Below, in pieces: positions 1-7,611 of a DNA stretch of 31,291 nt. Origin of the DNA: Actinomycetota bacterium (lineage in GTDB: Bacteria; Actinomycetota; Actinomycetes; S36-B12; UBA10799). The notes under the pieces were generated by a model that saw only the letters and a program-made list of their open reading frames with translations, was not told the origin of the DNA and did no database searches. Made by a program: the position numbers and the translations under genes. The stretch spans positions 1 to 31,291 of the forward strand of contig JAUPKM010000508.1 of assembly GCA_030837445.1 (NCBI GenBank). Direction: 5' to 3'. Each line of letters begins with the position of its first letter. Position 1 is the first letter of the stretch.

Positions 1-570
1 GAACCGGTAGATCGGCCACGAGTCCCCCATCGCGACGTAGGCGTACTTCACACCGCCCGAGACGTTCGAGTAGAACACCTCCACGTCCGTCGCAGCATAA
101 CTCGCCCCGAAGTCCTTCCGGCTCGTGTCCCAGTCCAGATCGCTCGTCCGCATGTGGCAGTAGCGGCCGTTCAAGGCGAAGAGCGTGGCGACGTTGCTCA
201 CCTCGATCTCGAAGAAGTTGGCGATTCCGTTCGTCGTGTCCTTCGTGCTCGGCGTGTAGGTGGCGATGTAGGGGCCTTTCTGCCAGACACCCGCACTCGT
301 GTCGGCGTTGATGCAATGACGTGCTCGCTGGTCGTTCGCCGTCTCCTGACGCATCAGTCCGTAGCCCAGGATCAGCGAGTCCCACGACGCAATCCGCCCC
401 TCGGTCGGCGACTCGGAAGAGTACGAGTAGTCACTCGGAGTGACGTTGTCGAGTCCCGGGACCCGGGTAGAGATCAGCGCCGCCTGCTTGTTCAGTTTTC
501 CGAGCATGTACCCCCGGCCGTCGATCACGATGTCCGCGGGATATGGCCGGCGTCTCGGTGGTCCTGGCAT
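1..570 (-). CDS. Virion/tail protein, unknown family, C-terminus cut by window edge
   Basis: A frame of 190 codons is open from an ATG at 570 to the left edge, so the gene continues outside the window. It starts two bases after the stop of the preceding gene, and the purine-rich GAGAGGA just before the ATG can serve as ribosome site. The N-terminus is proline- and arginine-rich (MPGPPRRRPYP), followed by a segment with DGRGYMLGKLNKQAAL and a beta-rich, aromatic body ending KYAYVAMGDSWPIYRF at the edge. Repeated short strands with Gly, Trp and Tyr would suit a beta-propeller or tail-surface protein, but no family was recognised. Its place at the end of a virion-gene run supports a structural role; that is inference. 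Confidence 0.8.
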   Translation of the reverse strand, partial: MPGPPRRRPYPADIVIDGRGYMLGKLNKQAALISTRVPGLDNVTPSDYSYSSESPTEGRIASWDSLILGYGLMRQETANDQRARHCINADTSAGVWQKGPYIATYTPSTKDTTNGIANFFEIEVSNVATLFALNGRYCHMRTSDLDWDTSRKDFGASYAATDVEVFYSNVSGGVKYAYVAMGDSWPIYRF

Positions 571-571
571 C

Positions 572-1462
572 TTATCCTCTCGGCCCCCAGGCCCGGATGG
601 GCGTCAACTCGATCTCGGGCAGTCGGAAGCACTGCTCGGCATACGATGTGAACATCGCCGCCGCTGCCGCCTGGTCCCGGATCATGCGCTGGTTGGCGGT
701 CTGATCGAGCAACTGCCCATACCGCAGCCACACCTCGCAGAGCGTCCCGTAGGCTACCCACTCGGCGACCGGCATCGCCTGATCCGTGTTCAGCGCGAGT
801 CCCGATTGGTCGCCCCACGTGCCAGCACTCGGCTTGCAGTGGTAGTAGGCCGCCTTGACACACGTCAGGTACACCGTGTCCGTCGTCTCGAAGCTCCCGG
901 CCTCGAGGTAGAGCGTGCTGCCGTCCCGGACCACCCGCCCCCGGCGGGGCACCGGCTTGTACTGCTCCCGATCGGTCGAACCCTGCGGCAGAACACCCAC
1001 CTTCCGCACCTGCCATTCCTCAGTCAGCCAGGCCGAGTAGGTGGCGAGACTCTGGCGGGTGTACAGGTTGCTGGCCGGTGTTAGCGTTACCTCGATAACC
1101 AGTGGTATCCGCTTGAGCGCTTCGTTGATGCACTCGTGGAGCACCCCAGGTTCGATCAGCCCGTGGATCTCGTAGGACTCCCCGACCCCACCGGCGTAGG
1201 GCGCCACACTCCAGCCGTTATCCGGGTAGAGGTAGCCACTCGCCGGCGTGTAGGTGGCAACCACACGGGTCTTGTCGGCGTCGGTAGCAGACGGTCGGTA
1301 GAGGAACTTGTCGACGAATAGGTCGTCCTGCGAGAGTGACGACTTCACGGGCCAACTCGTATCTTCCAGGACAGTTGTGTTACTGCCACTGGTCGCCGTG
1401 CCGCTTCGGTACGGGCCGATTAGCTTTGCCGCCGCCTGGCGGTAGGTCGTCAGAGTGGGCAT
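572..1462 (-). CDS. Putative connector/adaptor-like virion protein
   Basis: This 296-residue protein begins with ATG at 1462, nine bases after the stop of the small gene upstream. The first ~110 residues look beta-rich (a stretch including FLYRPSATDADKTRVVATYT and SYEIHGLIEPG) and lead into an alpha segment (LHECINEALKRIPLVIEVTL). A second beta region follows, then a C-terminal helical part (VAEWVAYGTLCEVWLRYGQLL, then an alanine-rich helix). Mixed beta-barrel plus C-terminal helices, and position between adhesin genes and a tail-like gene, resemble head-tail adaptor or minor tail proteins of uncharacterised phages. No catalytic motif is visible. The family assignment is tentative, the gene itself is certain. 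Confidence 0.85.
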   Translation of the reverse strand: MPTLTTYRQAAAKLIGPYRSGTATSGSNTTVLEDTSWPVKSSLSQDDLFVDKFLYRPSATDADKTRVVATYTPASGYLYPDNGWSVAPYAGGVGESYEIHGLIEPGVLHECINEALKRIPLVIEVTLTPASNLYTRQSLATYSAWLTEEWQVRKVGVLPQGSTDREQYKPVPRRGRVVRDGSTLYLEAGSFETTDTVYLTCVKAAYYHCKPSAGTWGDQSGLALNTDQAMPVAEWVAYGTLCEVWLRYGQLLDQTANQRMIRDQAAAAAMFTSYAEQCFRLPEIELTPIRAWGPRG

Positions 1463-1471
1463 GTTTGCCCC

Positions 1472-1633
1472 CTACTTGGACTTCTTCACGTGGGCGACCT
1501 TGTGCGCCTTGCCGTCGATCTTGACCGGCGTGTTGCCGGGAGATGCGGCGAAGTCCCCGTGCATGTGCCCGAACGCCAGCCACTTCTGATAGCCAGCTTT
1601 CGTGCTGAAGTTCTTGGGTGTCTTGCCGGCCAT
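1472..1633 (-). CDS. Small lysine-rich protein with AFGHMHGDF core (53 aa)
   Basis: A longer frame runs upstream, but its first 63 codons are arginine-rich and overlap two other small genes. The real start is most likely the ATG at 1633, preceded by GGAAGGG and lying two bases after the stop of the 28-residue gene. The product begins MAGKTPKNFSTKAGYQKWLA and ends in KVAHVKKSK. The core FGHMHGDFAASPGNTPVKI, with Gly-His-x-His-Gly and a following beta-like segment with Lys-Ala-His-Lys, looks like a conserved small domain rather than chance sequence. The net charge is strongly basic, so nucleic-acid binding is possible. Function unknown. Confidence 0.75.
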   Translation of the reverse strand: MAGKTPKNFSTKAGYQKWLAFGHMHGDFAASPGNTPVKIDGKAHKVAHVKKSK

Positions 1634-1635
1634 CC

Positions 1636-1722
1636 CTACTTGCCCTTCCCGCACGCCGAGCAGGTACACCCCTTCGGGTGCGGCTTCTTGTCCGACTTCC
1701 ACGGCTGCTTGCGCTTCGCCAT
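1636..1722 (-). CDS. Tiny basic protein with CTCSAC cysteine cluster (28 aa)
   Basis: Only 28 codons long. ATG at 1722 lies two bases after the TAG of the upstream gene and the TAG at 1636 lies two bases before the next ATG, so three small genes are packed in a row. The product is MAKRKQPWKSDKKP followed by HPKGCTCSACGKGK. Nine of 28 residues are lysine and three cysteines form a C-x-C-x2-C cluster, which with His15 could bind a metal. Tight spacing, high third-position GC and SD-like AAGGGGAAG upstream support it as a real gene. No family was recognised. Confidence 0.65.
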   Translation of the reverse strand: MAKRKQPWKSDKKPHPKGCTCSACGKGK

Positions 1723-1724
1723 CG

Positions 1725-1880
1725 CTAGCACTTCCCCTTGCCCTTGACGTTCGACGCCTTCTTCGCCGGTGGCCCCACCGGCGGCGCCATTGGCATGCCC
1801 ATCGGCATCTGCGGCGGCGCACTCCGTGGCATAGCTGCCACTTGCGTCTTCGACGGCTTCTTCGCGTTCTTGCCTTTCAT
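1725..1880 (-). CDS. Small Lys/Pro/Met-rich protein (51 aa)
   Basis: The ATG at 1880 is preceded by a strong GGAGGA ribosome site with normal spacing, and the frame closes with TAG at 1725. The protein has a basic start (MKGKNAKKPSKTQ), a proline-methionine centre (PPQMPMGMPMAPPVGPP) and a basic end (KKASNVKGKGKC) with a single terminal cysteine. It looks disordered. Together with the two following tiny genes it forms a cassette of three lysine-rich products between the adhesin genes and the connector-like gene. A role in DNA or capsid binding is possible but not shown. Confidence 0.65.
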   Translation of the reverse strand: MKGKNAKKPSKTQVAAMPRSAPPQMPMGMPMAPPVGPPAKKASNVKGKGKC

Positions 1881-1913
1881 ACTGTCCTCCCTTGTCGCCT
1901 TCGCGGGGTCGCC

Positions 1914-3413
1914 TTATGGCAATCCCCCGTGGACCACGACCGTTCCGGCCGAATTAAGAGCGTCGGTCGAGAACCGGCAGACCTTCGTCCCAAAGCCCGC
2001 GTCGGCAATCGTCTGTGCCGCCCCGATCAGCGTGTTGTTGTAGTAGAGCGTGAACGTCGTCCCGACACTGTGGATGCGGATCTGGCGAGCTGCTCCGTAG
2101 CTGGCGCTCGCGTCGACGAGGCTCGTCCACGCGCCGTTCACTAGCTTGCACAGGTGAGCGTTCGCCCCGTCGTGGAAGGCAAAGATGCCGTAGGTCGGGG
2201 TCGTCTCGCTGTCCACGCCAATCGCGTGCCCACACTCGCTCGCGCTGGCGAGGGTCGGGTGCGAGTCGAAGATGCCCTCACGGGTGCCAGCGTCCCCTGC
2301 CAGGTTCAGACAGGAGGCGAGGTCGATAGACTCCACGGCGGCGTTATCGACGACCACGGTGTCGAAGTCGGTGATGTTGTTATCCTGGACTACCCGGACC
2401 ACCATGTCGGTCGTCGCGGCCTTGACGATTCGCACCTTCCGGGTATAAGCGGCATCGGTGTAGAGCGGGAAGTTATACCACGTGGCACCGTCGTAGACCC
2501 GACCGTACACACCCCCACCCGTGCCCGAGAGTCTCTTCGCGTAGAGACCAACGCGGTAGAATGTCCCCGCCACTACTGTCACGCTCTGGGCTAGACGGTC
2601 ATACCGAGCCGCTGCCGTGAACTGTTGGGCCTTGCTGCCAGCGTAGGCGTCGGCACTCTGGGCCATAGTCGGCGTGCCGGAATCGACGAACAGGGCCGCG
2701 CACAGCCCCCCGGTGTACGTCCCCTCCAGGCCCGGATCCGTGAATAGGTTGGCGCCAATCGATGGCGCCGTCGCCACGTTCGTTATGTTGATGAGGGGGG
2801 ACTTTGGCACCGCGACGTAGAGACGGGTTCGATCCGCCGTCCAGATCCCGTCGTAGTTGCAGATCGTGGGGTAGAACGAGCCAGTGTTACCGCCGTTGGA
2901 CTTCTCCCAGAGGAGCTTCGCCGTGTAGCCCCCGTCGGCACTCAGGTACCACCGGACGCCCCCGTCCGTGAGTAGCTGCACGTAGGCGACGTAAGACTGC
3001 GCCGCAAGGGTATAGAGCAACTGGCCCTGCTGGACAGTCTCGATGTAGGCCCGGATCGCGCCCGCTACGTTGTCCCAGGCGTACAGCGCGTCTGCGGCAG
3101 CAGGGTCGCCTGGCAACTCGTCGAAGCAGAAGCCCGTCCACCAGTTGCCACTAGTCGGCGTGAAGGCGACCTCCAGCGTCAGTCCGTGCTCGTGGGGCAC
3201 GAGATCGCGCCGCCGGATTGCCGGATCGCCCCAGGCCGGCGAGGGCTTCCCGCCCGCGCAGGAGAGCACACCCGCCGCGACCGTGAGTTTGCCGGTCGTA
3301 TCGACAGTTACCCAGTCCGGCCCCGGTAGTGACCCGCTGAACGTCTCGTCGAAGATCACGTTAGGGTCTGGTGAGTCGCTCATGATCAGGTATCGCAGTC
3401 GTGTCGTGGTCAT
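1914..3413 (-). CDS. Multi-domain LamG/CBM-like virion adhesin (499 aa)
   Basis: The ATG at 3413 overlaps the stop of the upstream gene by four bases (ATGA), which suggests translational coupling. An alternative ATG at codon 11 lacks an SD. Three beta-sandwich segments can be seen: residues ~20-210 resemble a concanavalin/LamG fold (FDETFSGSLPGPDWVTVD, and later VRWYLSADGGYTAKLLWEK); ~220-365 resemble a carbohydrate-binding module (NLFTDPGLEGTYTGG, FYRVGLYAKRLSG); ~370-499 form a second LamG-like part (FTLYYNNTLIGAAQTI). Such modules bind glycans or mediate particle-surface contacts. The product is probably a tail or capsid surface protein. The exact fold of each part is inferred from pattern only. 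Confidence 0.85.
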   Translation of the reverse strand: MTTTRLRYLIMSDSPDPNVIFDETFSGSLPGPDWVTVDTTGKLTVAAGVLSCAGGKPSPAWGDPAIRRRDLVPHEHGLTLEVAFTPTSGNWWTGFCFDELPGDPAAADALYAWDNVAGAIRAYIETVQQGQLLYTLAAQSYVAYVQLLTDGGVRWYLSADGGYTAKLLWEKSNGGNTGSFYPTICNYDGIWTADRTRLYVAVPKSPLINITNVATAPSIGANLFTDPGLEGTYTGGLCAALFVDSGTPTMAQSADAYAGSKAQQFTAAARYDRLAQSVTVVAGTFYRVGLYAKRLSGTGGGVYGRVYDGATWYNFPLYTDAAYTRKVRIVKAATTDMVVRVVQDNNITDFDTVVVDNAAVESIDLASCLNLAGDAGTREGIFDSHPTLASASECGHAIGVDSETTPTYGIFAFHDGANAHLCKLVNGAWTSLVDASASYGAARQIRIHSVGTTFTLYYNNTLIGAAQTIADAGFGTKVCRFSTDALNSAGTVVVHGGLP

Positions 3414-3997
3414 GGTCCTACCCCGAGTAGAGCGCGACGGAAGGTTGGCCCGCCACCAGCAGCAGCAAAGTCGTAAACGGCGTAGTTATCGAGTGTTTGA
3501 CTGCTACTAGATCCGTTGTAGATTCGGCTACCGGGATGGCCCTCGGAACCAAACGCGCTGTCAGTGGCCGAGATATCCTCAACGCCATTGACGTAGACCT
3601 TGATGGCGGTGCCGTTCATCGAGAGCTTGAATGTCTCGCCACCGACGAGAACTATAGTGCCGGTACCCAGTAGGGTCCATCCCCCACTGACCTTTTTGTA
3701 CAGATTCGTCCGTGCTACTCCGCTTGGTGGCAGATGCAATAAGTAGAAGTTGTTGATGTCTACGAGGCGCCCACAGATGCCGGGACCGCCATCAGATGCG
3801 GGCGTGTAGCCTATCACGGCCTCAACCTGATAGGCGGCCGTGCCCAGAGCCGTGGTATTCGAGCAGATGTTGTCCCCGGCGGCCGTGCTGGTCAGTTTAT
3901 TCGACGCTATCCGCCAATCACCGTAGTTCTCTACCCAGTTGCCGCCGAGAGTAGTAGAGTCAGCGCGGTCGAAGTTATCACTGAACAGAGTGGCCAT
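3410..3997 (-). CDS. LamG/concanavalin-like virion protein (195 aa)
   Basis: The ATG at 3997 shares one base with the TGA of the upstream gene, and the stop overlaps the downstream start by four bases. The opening LFSDNFDRADSTTLGGNWVE and the segment DWRIASNKLTS are typical of LamG-like jelly-roll domains in phage and surface proteins. The central strand run TFKLSMNGTAIKVYVNGVED is the characteristic beta-hairpin of this fold. The single domain fills the whole protein, with a short Gly/Pro-rich tail. Together with its downstream neighbour it forms a coupled pair of predicted adhesins. Ligand unknown. Confidence 0.85.
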   Translation of the reverse strand: MATLFSDNFDRADSTTLGGNWVENYGDWRIASNKLTSTAAGDNICSNTTALGTAAYQVEAVIGYTPASDGGPGICGRLVDINNFYLLHLPPSGVARTNLYKKVSGGWTLLGTGTIVLVGGETFKLSMNGTAIKVYVNGVEDISATDSAFGSEGHPGSRIYNGSSSSQTLDNYAVYDFAAAGGGPTFRRALLGVGP

Positions 3998-4407
3998 CAG
4001 TTCACCATAGCCCGCATGTCGAAGGACGGATCGAGCGACTTGCCGAGTGACTCTATCACCTGCCGGAAGGTTCCCGTTTCGACGTGAGGGGAGATGTCGA
4101 GCCCCTTAGCGGTGCAGATCGCTACCAGCGCTTCTTGATCTGCCAGAGTTACTGCCGATAGGGCAGCATCAGGCGCGATGTCCGGCAGTACCTGCAGCTT
4201 GGCATCAGCAAGCACTTTTGTGAGGTCATCGCCAGAAACCACACACAATGCCCAGTCACAGAGAGGCTGGCCCGTCCTCGGGTCGACTGGTATCACTGCC
4301 GACCATCTGGTACCCGAATGCACACTGAGCGCAGGACGGTAGGCGTCCTCTGTGCTCCGTCCAGTGCCTATCAGTGGCGAGAGGCAGAAGCGAGAGATCA
4401 TGGGCAT
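3997..4407 (-). CDS. Unknown virion-operon protein (136 aa)
   Basis: The same frame is open upstream to about 4659 inside the preceding gene, but that stretch reads as out-of-frame sequence. The better start is ATG at 4407, 14 bases after the stop of the upstream gene and preceded by AGGGGATAGG. The product opens MPMISRFCLSPLIGTGR and contains a beta segment (WSAVIPVDPRTGQPLCDWAL), then a mainly helical part (DQEALVAICTAKGLDI, then FRQVIESLGKSLDPSFDM). This layout, a short beta part with a small helical C-terminus, is seen in unnamed phage proteins near tail and decoration genes. No function is assigned. Confidence 0.75.
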   Translation of the reverse strand: MPMISRFCLSPLIGTGRSTEDAYRPALSVHSGTRWSAVIPVDPRTGQPLCDWALCVVSGDDLTKVLADAKLQVLPDIAPDAALSAVTLADQEALVAICTAKGLDISPHVETGTFRQVIESLGKSLDPSFDMRAMVN

Positions 4408-4421
4408 CGTCCTATCCCCTG

Positions 4422-5852
4422 CTACGCTGGCTCTTTGTGGATGCCGGCCGAGATGTAGATGCCCGATCCGGTCGTCCCGCAAATGGCCTGCACCTTCTGG
4501 TTCGTGCCACTCGTCGGCTTGGGTTCCGAGAACGTCATCGCCACACCACCGCCGACCGCCGCCGCGTATGCCTGGTACATTACCTTGGGAGTGCCGTTGT
4601 CGTCCCGGATACTGACGAGCGTCCCGACCGTCGCGTGACTGTTTGTGATCGTCACCCAATCCAGCACCCAGATCGTGTTTGCCCCTGCCGCTGCGCTACT
4701 CACGTCGTGGGCTGAGTTGTCGGTGAGCGCCGCTGGGTTATCCACCTCTCCTGCGTCCCGCATGGACTCCACGACCAGGAGACGCCCGTACTTGTCCATC
4801 GTCGGGTAGACCGCATCTCCGGTATCCACCGCCGCGGGGAACGCCGTTAGCGCCTTCCCACCGATTGGCACCGGACTGCCCGAGATCGCGGCTCCGACCG
4901 CCGCGGCTCCCTGCGCGGTCACGGTCCCGTCTACCGACAGGGTGCCCGCATTGTCGTCTACGTGGACGACGTTTGTAACCGTCGTGATCGTCCCGGAGTC
5001 CACGACTGCGTGAAGGTTAGTCCCGGTCCCCTGTGTTACAGTCACGGAGCCATCAACCGTGATCGCGCCCGACCCGTCGTCGATGGAGAGGGTCGAAGAG
5101 TTGTCATCTACGTGGACGACGTTTGTGATAGTGGTGACCGTCCCCGAGTCCACCACAGCGTGCAGGTTGGTCCCCGTGCCCTGTGTCACCGTCACGGAGC
5201 CATCGACTGTCAGCGCCGAGGCGTTATCGTCCACGTGGACGACGTTAGTTACCGTTGTGATCGTACCCGAATCGACAACCGTGTGCAGGTTGGTCCCGGT
5301 TCCCTGCGCGACCGTCGCGTTCAGATTGGCCGCCGTGGCGTTCACGACCTTGACCGCGTCGTTCGTTTCGTCCACAACCAGATCGCCGTTCGGAGTCTCT
5401 AGCACCACAAACGGCGCACGCTTCGCAGTCATCGCCAGCGCCCCGGCGTCTCCGTCGTCGACCGAGTCGCGGGTGCTGCGGTAGATCCCACCAGCCGGTG
5501 TGAGTGAGCTGGAGCCGACCGTGAACCCCGCGTCGTCGGTCATCGACGTGCCGCCGGTCGCGGGGGACGTCAGGACGTCTGCCTGTAGGTGCCCGTCTGC
5601 GTCCAGGAGCACAGTGTGGCGGTCGGTGCCGTCGCTACCCTGGACCAGTACGCCCTTACCGTAAGCCTCGCCATCTGCCGCGAAGGTATCTGACGGCAAG
5701 CTGGCGATGTCCACGTTCCCGATGTCGGTTCCGTCGGATGCCGCGAGAGTCGCGGTGTGCGCTGGCACGTGGGGATCGAGGTCGGTGCCAGCGCCCGTTG
5801 CCTTCAGGTAGACGACATCACCCGCCGAGTTCTTGACACTGACGTTCGCCAT
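4422..5852 (-). CDS. Beta-repeat virion fibre/decoration protein (476 aa)
   Basis: The ATG at 5852 follows GGAGGAC and lies three bases after the upstream stop. The N-terminal ~160 residues (MANVSVKNSAGDVVYLKATG...) are followed by near-identical repeats at roughly residues 180-300, each carrying TNLHAVVDSGTITTVTNVV and HVDDN elements. These Thr/Val-rich strands alternate in a way expected for an elongated beta-stack or trimeric fibre. The C-terminal ~170 residues (from about KALTAFPAAVDTGDAV to SGIYISAGIHKEPA) look like a globular beta domain often found at the end of phage structural proteins. Probably a particle-surface fibre. The name is inferred from composition and neighbours. Confidence 0.85.
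   Translation of the reverse strand: MANVSVKNSAGDVVYLKATGAGTDLDPHVPAHTATLAASDGTDIGNVDIASLPSDTFAADGEAYGKGVLVQGSDGTDRHTVLLDADGHLQADVLTSPATGGTSMTDDAGFTVGSSSLTPAGGIYRSTRDSVDDGDAGALAMTAKRAPFVVLETPNGDLVVDETNDAVKVVNATAANLNATVAQGTGTNLHTVVDSGTITTVTNVVHVDDNASALTVDGSVTVTQGTGTNLHAVVDSGTVTTITNVVHVDDNSSTLSIDDGSGAITVDGSVTVTQGTGTNLHAVVDSGTITTVTNVVHVDDNAGTLSVDGTVTAQGAAAVGAAISGSPVPIGGKALTAFPAAVDTGDAVYPTMDKYGRLLVVESMRDAGEVDNPAALTDNSAHDVSSAAAGANTIWVLDWVTITNSHATVGTLVSIRDDNGTPKVMYQAYAAAVGGGVAMTFSEPKPTSGTNQKVQAICGTTGSGIYISAGIHKEPA
4949..5310 (-). repeat. Tandem beta-strand repeats in the 476-aa protein
   Basis: Three copies of a segment encoding NVVHVDDN are visible near 4953, 5103 and 5227 (spacings about 150 and 124 bases), each followed or preceded by a TNLHxVVDSG element. 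The DNA copies are similar but contain synonymous differences. The uneven spacing comes from one unit carrying an additional insert (DDGSGAITVDGS). Confidence 0.75.
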
Positions 5853-5855
5853 TGC

Positions 5856-6530
5856 CTAGTCCTCCAGGATGAGTCGGTTGCCCGAATCCTCGGCGTCCAC
5901 GTAGATCCGGCGGGGCCGCCCGCCGACTTCCTCGCGGGATGAGAGACGGTAGTGGTGATTCCAGACCTTCGGCTTGACCGGCGGCGCTTCTACCACGGGT
6001 TCCACCGCGATAGACTCGGCTACAACCTCGACTGTGGGGGGTGCGGCCGGCTCCGGCTCGATCACTGGCTCGGGAACCACCTCGGCCACCGGCTCGACAG
6101 CTACGTCATCGATCACGATGTCTGTCTGTTCGGCCGTCTCTTCCACTACGACTTCTACCTGTTCGGCCGTCTCTTCCACTACTTCTGGCACCGGGGTCGG
6201 TTCTGGCTCTGACGCAGCCGGTGTGGGCTCCGCTACCGGAATGTCCCGGTATTGAACCCAGTCGGGCAACTGCCGAGTCAGGAAATGCTTGTTGGGTTGT
6301 GTCGCACTTTGCATCTCGGCAGCAGGCGCGGCCGGCTCGGGTGGGAAGGGGGTAACGGTCCACGTAGCGTCACTGGCCGCCGTCGCCGTGGCAGTCGTGG
6401 CGCTTATCGTCGTGTAGAACGGGACATCTCCCAGACGCACGCCGAGTCCCCAGCGGAGGGCTGCCATGAGTCCGCCAGCGCCAAGGCCGAACCCCAGTGC
6501 CACCAGTAGTCCCGCCAGCATCGGATCCAT
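5856..6530 (-). CDS. Membrane-anchored acidic Pro/Glu/Val-rich protein (224 aa)
   Basis: ATG at 6530 follows GAGGGGGT. Residues ~4-30 form one hydrophobic, glycine-rich segment (MLAGLLVALGFGLGAGGLMA), consistent with a membrane anchor or uncleaved signal. Residues ~40-70 are Thr/Ala-rich, and ~95-195 are almost only Glu, Val, Pro, Ala and Thr, including two copies of VEETAEQ. The C-terminus is different: basic and structured-looking (VWNHHYRLSSREEVGGRPRR, then IYVDAEDSGNRLILED). An anchor, long acidic stalk and small head suggest a spacer protein projecting from a membrane or a virion. It sits between decoration-type genes. Family not recognised. Confidence 0.8.
   Translation of the reverse strand: MDPMLAGLLVALGFGLGAGGLMAALRWGLGVRLGDVPFYTTISATTATATAASDATWTVTPFPPEPAAPAAEMQSATQPNKHFLTRQLPDWVQYRDIPVAEPTPAASEPEPTPVPEVVEETAEQVEVVVEETAEQTDIVIDDVAVEPVAEVVPEPVIEPEPAAPPTVEVVAESIAVEPVVEAPPVKPKVWNHHYRLSSREEVGGRPRRIYVDAEDSGNRLILED
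6126..6182 (-). repeat. 33-base direct duplication in the acidic stalk
   Basis: A 24-base stretch at 6126-6149 recurs exactly at 6159-6182, a period of 33 bases or 11 codons. It encodes VVEETAEQ twice. Exact identity at nucleotide level, including third positions, points to a recent in-frame duplication rather than selected similarity. Confidence 0.85.
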
Positions 6531-6545
6531 GATTACCCCCTCGTC

Positions 6546-6956
6546 TCAGAACACGCTGGCCAGGTGCCCCGACTCCTCACCCTCGTTAAACCACAGGTGA
6601 GTGCCGATCCGGTTCACCACGGCCATCCAGCCACTATCCGCGACCTTCTTGCTCGGGTCAGAATCGGCCGCGAGGTCGCCGGGCACGTAACTCCAGCGCA
6701 CGACACTGGCTATCCCCGCCGGGTCGTGCAGGACGTAGTACACATAACTATGGTCCGTCTGCCGGGTCGCCGACGAGACCACGACCGGTGTGCCGTCGTC
6801 GGTCACGCTGACGCCCGTCCCGTAGTTGCCGCTTGGCGAGTAGACCGCTTCCGCAAACTGGCTCACGATGGTACTCGTGTCCACGTCGCCGATCACGTGA
6901 CGGTAGATACCGACCAACCCGCTGCCGAGCCGTAGTATCTGGCGCGTCCACGGCAT
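6546..6956 (-). CDS. Unknown virion-operon protein (136 aa)
   Basis: The ATG at 6956 is seven bases after the upstream TGA, and that TGA lies in a TGAGGTAGCG stretch that can act as ribosome site. The product starts MPWTRQILRLGSGLVGIYRH and is rich in short beta strands (YGTGVSVTDDGTPVVVSSAT and SYVYYVLHDPAGIASVVRW), ending TRHLWFNEGE-like sequence (read as RIGTHLWFNEGEESGHLASVF in two parts of the C-terminus). A small beta-sandwich decoration or tail accessory protein would fit, but no family is recognised. Confidence 0.78.
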   Translation of the reverse strand: MPWTRQILRLGSGLVGIYRHVIGDVDTSTIVSQFAEAVYSPSGNYGTGVSVTDDGTPVVVSSATRQTDHSYVYYVLHDPAGIASVVRWSYVPGDLAADSDPSKKVADSGWMAVVNRIGTHLWFNEGEESGHLASVF

Positions 6957-6963
6957 CGCTACC

Positions 6964-7572
6964 TCAGTCCAGCGCGAGTCCGAGCTCGTAGCTGAAGCGC
7001 TCGCTGGCGACCGGCGTGTACGTGCCCCGCTCGACTACTAGGCCCCAGAGCGATGTGATGTCGGGCGCGCACACGTAGATCAGGTTCACCTGACCAGCTC
7101 GAACCATGGAGTTACCGCCCGCACCGGCCGTCTTGTTGCCATTCTTCCAGGAGTTCAGCGCGACGCAGCCGATCCAGTTGTTCATGTCGTCGTCGGTGGG
7201 CGCCCACTCCGAGTTATCAGCAGTCGCCGTCGGCTTCCGGATGAAGATGTGGAGCTCCTGCGTGGGGCTGGCCGTGGCGAGCTGGTTGGCCGAGCTGCGA
7301 GCGATCACGTCTACGATGAGGCCGGATCCCCCAGGGAGGCGACCGCAACCGGTGAACTCCAGCGGGATCCCGAGGGCGTCGGTCAGCGCGTCGTCGGCCG
7401 TGTACTGAGTCGTGTCGGCGGGCCGGGTCAGGAACGCCTTCGAGCGGACCGACCGACCCGCCACGTAAACGGGTTGCCCGTCGAGCTGCAGTATCTCGGC
7501 GCAGAGGGGATTATCGTGGGCGACGACCTCGTGCTTGCCCGTCCTGCGGTTGTACTGGTAGACAGTGCTCAT
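6964..7572 (-). CDS. Unknown phage structural protein (202 aa)
   Basis: The ATG at 7572 follows GAGAGGAG with six-base spacing. Early residues (MSTVYQYNRRTGKHEVVAHD) resemble a short N-terminal arm, and the rest is predicted beta-rich with a conserved-looking core GLIVDVIARSSANQ, LHIFIRKPT and INLIYVCAP-type strands (as VNLIYVCAPDITSLWGLVVE). An Ala/Asn loop (GNKTAGAGGNSM) separates two halves. It is one of three consecutive genes of similar beta content between the glycosyltransferase gene and the membrane-anchored gene. Probably a virion component; no specific role can be assigned. Confidence 0.82.
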   Translation of the reverse strand: MSTVYQYNRRTGKHEVVAHDNPLCAEILQLDGQPVYVAGRSVRSKAFLTRPADTTQYTADDALTDALGIPLEFTGCGRLPGGSGLIVDVIARSSANQLATASPTQELHIFIRKPTATADNSEWAPTDDDMNNWIGCVALNSWKNGNKTAGAGGNSMVRAGQVNLIYVCAPDITSLWGLVVERGTYTPVASERFSYELGLALD

Positions 7573-7611
7573 CGGATTCTCCTCTCAGCGCGTCGTCCGC
7601 TCGCGTCGCGT

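Noticed and set aside
4408..4659. Upstream extension of the 136-residue gene
   Set aside because: The extra codons are out of frame with the 476-residue protein that covers the same bases, and a better start with ribosome site exists at 4407.
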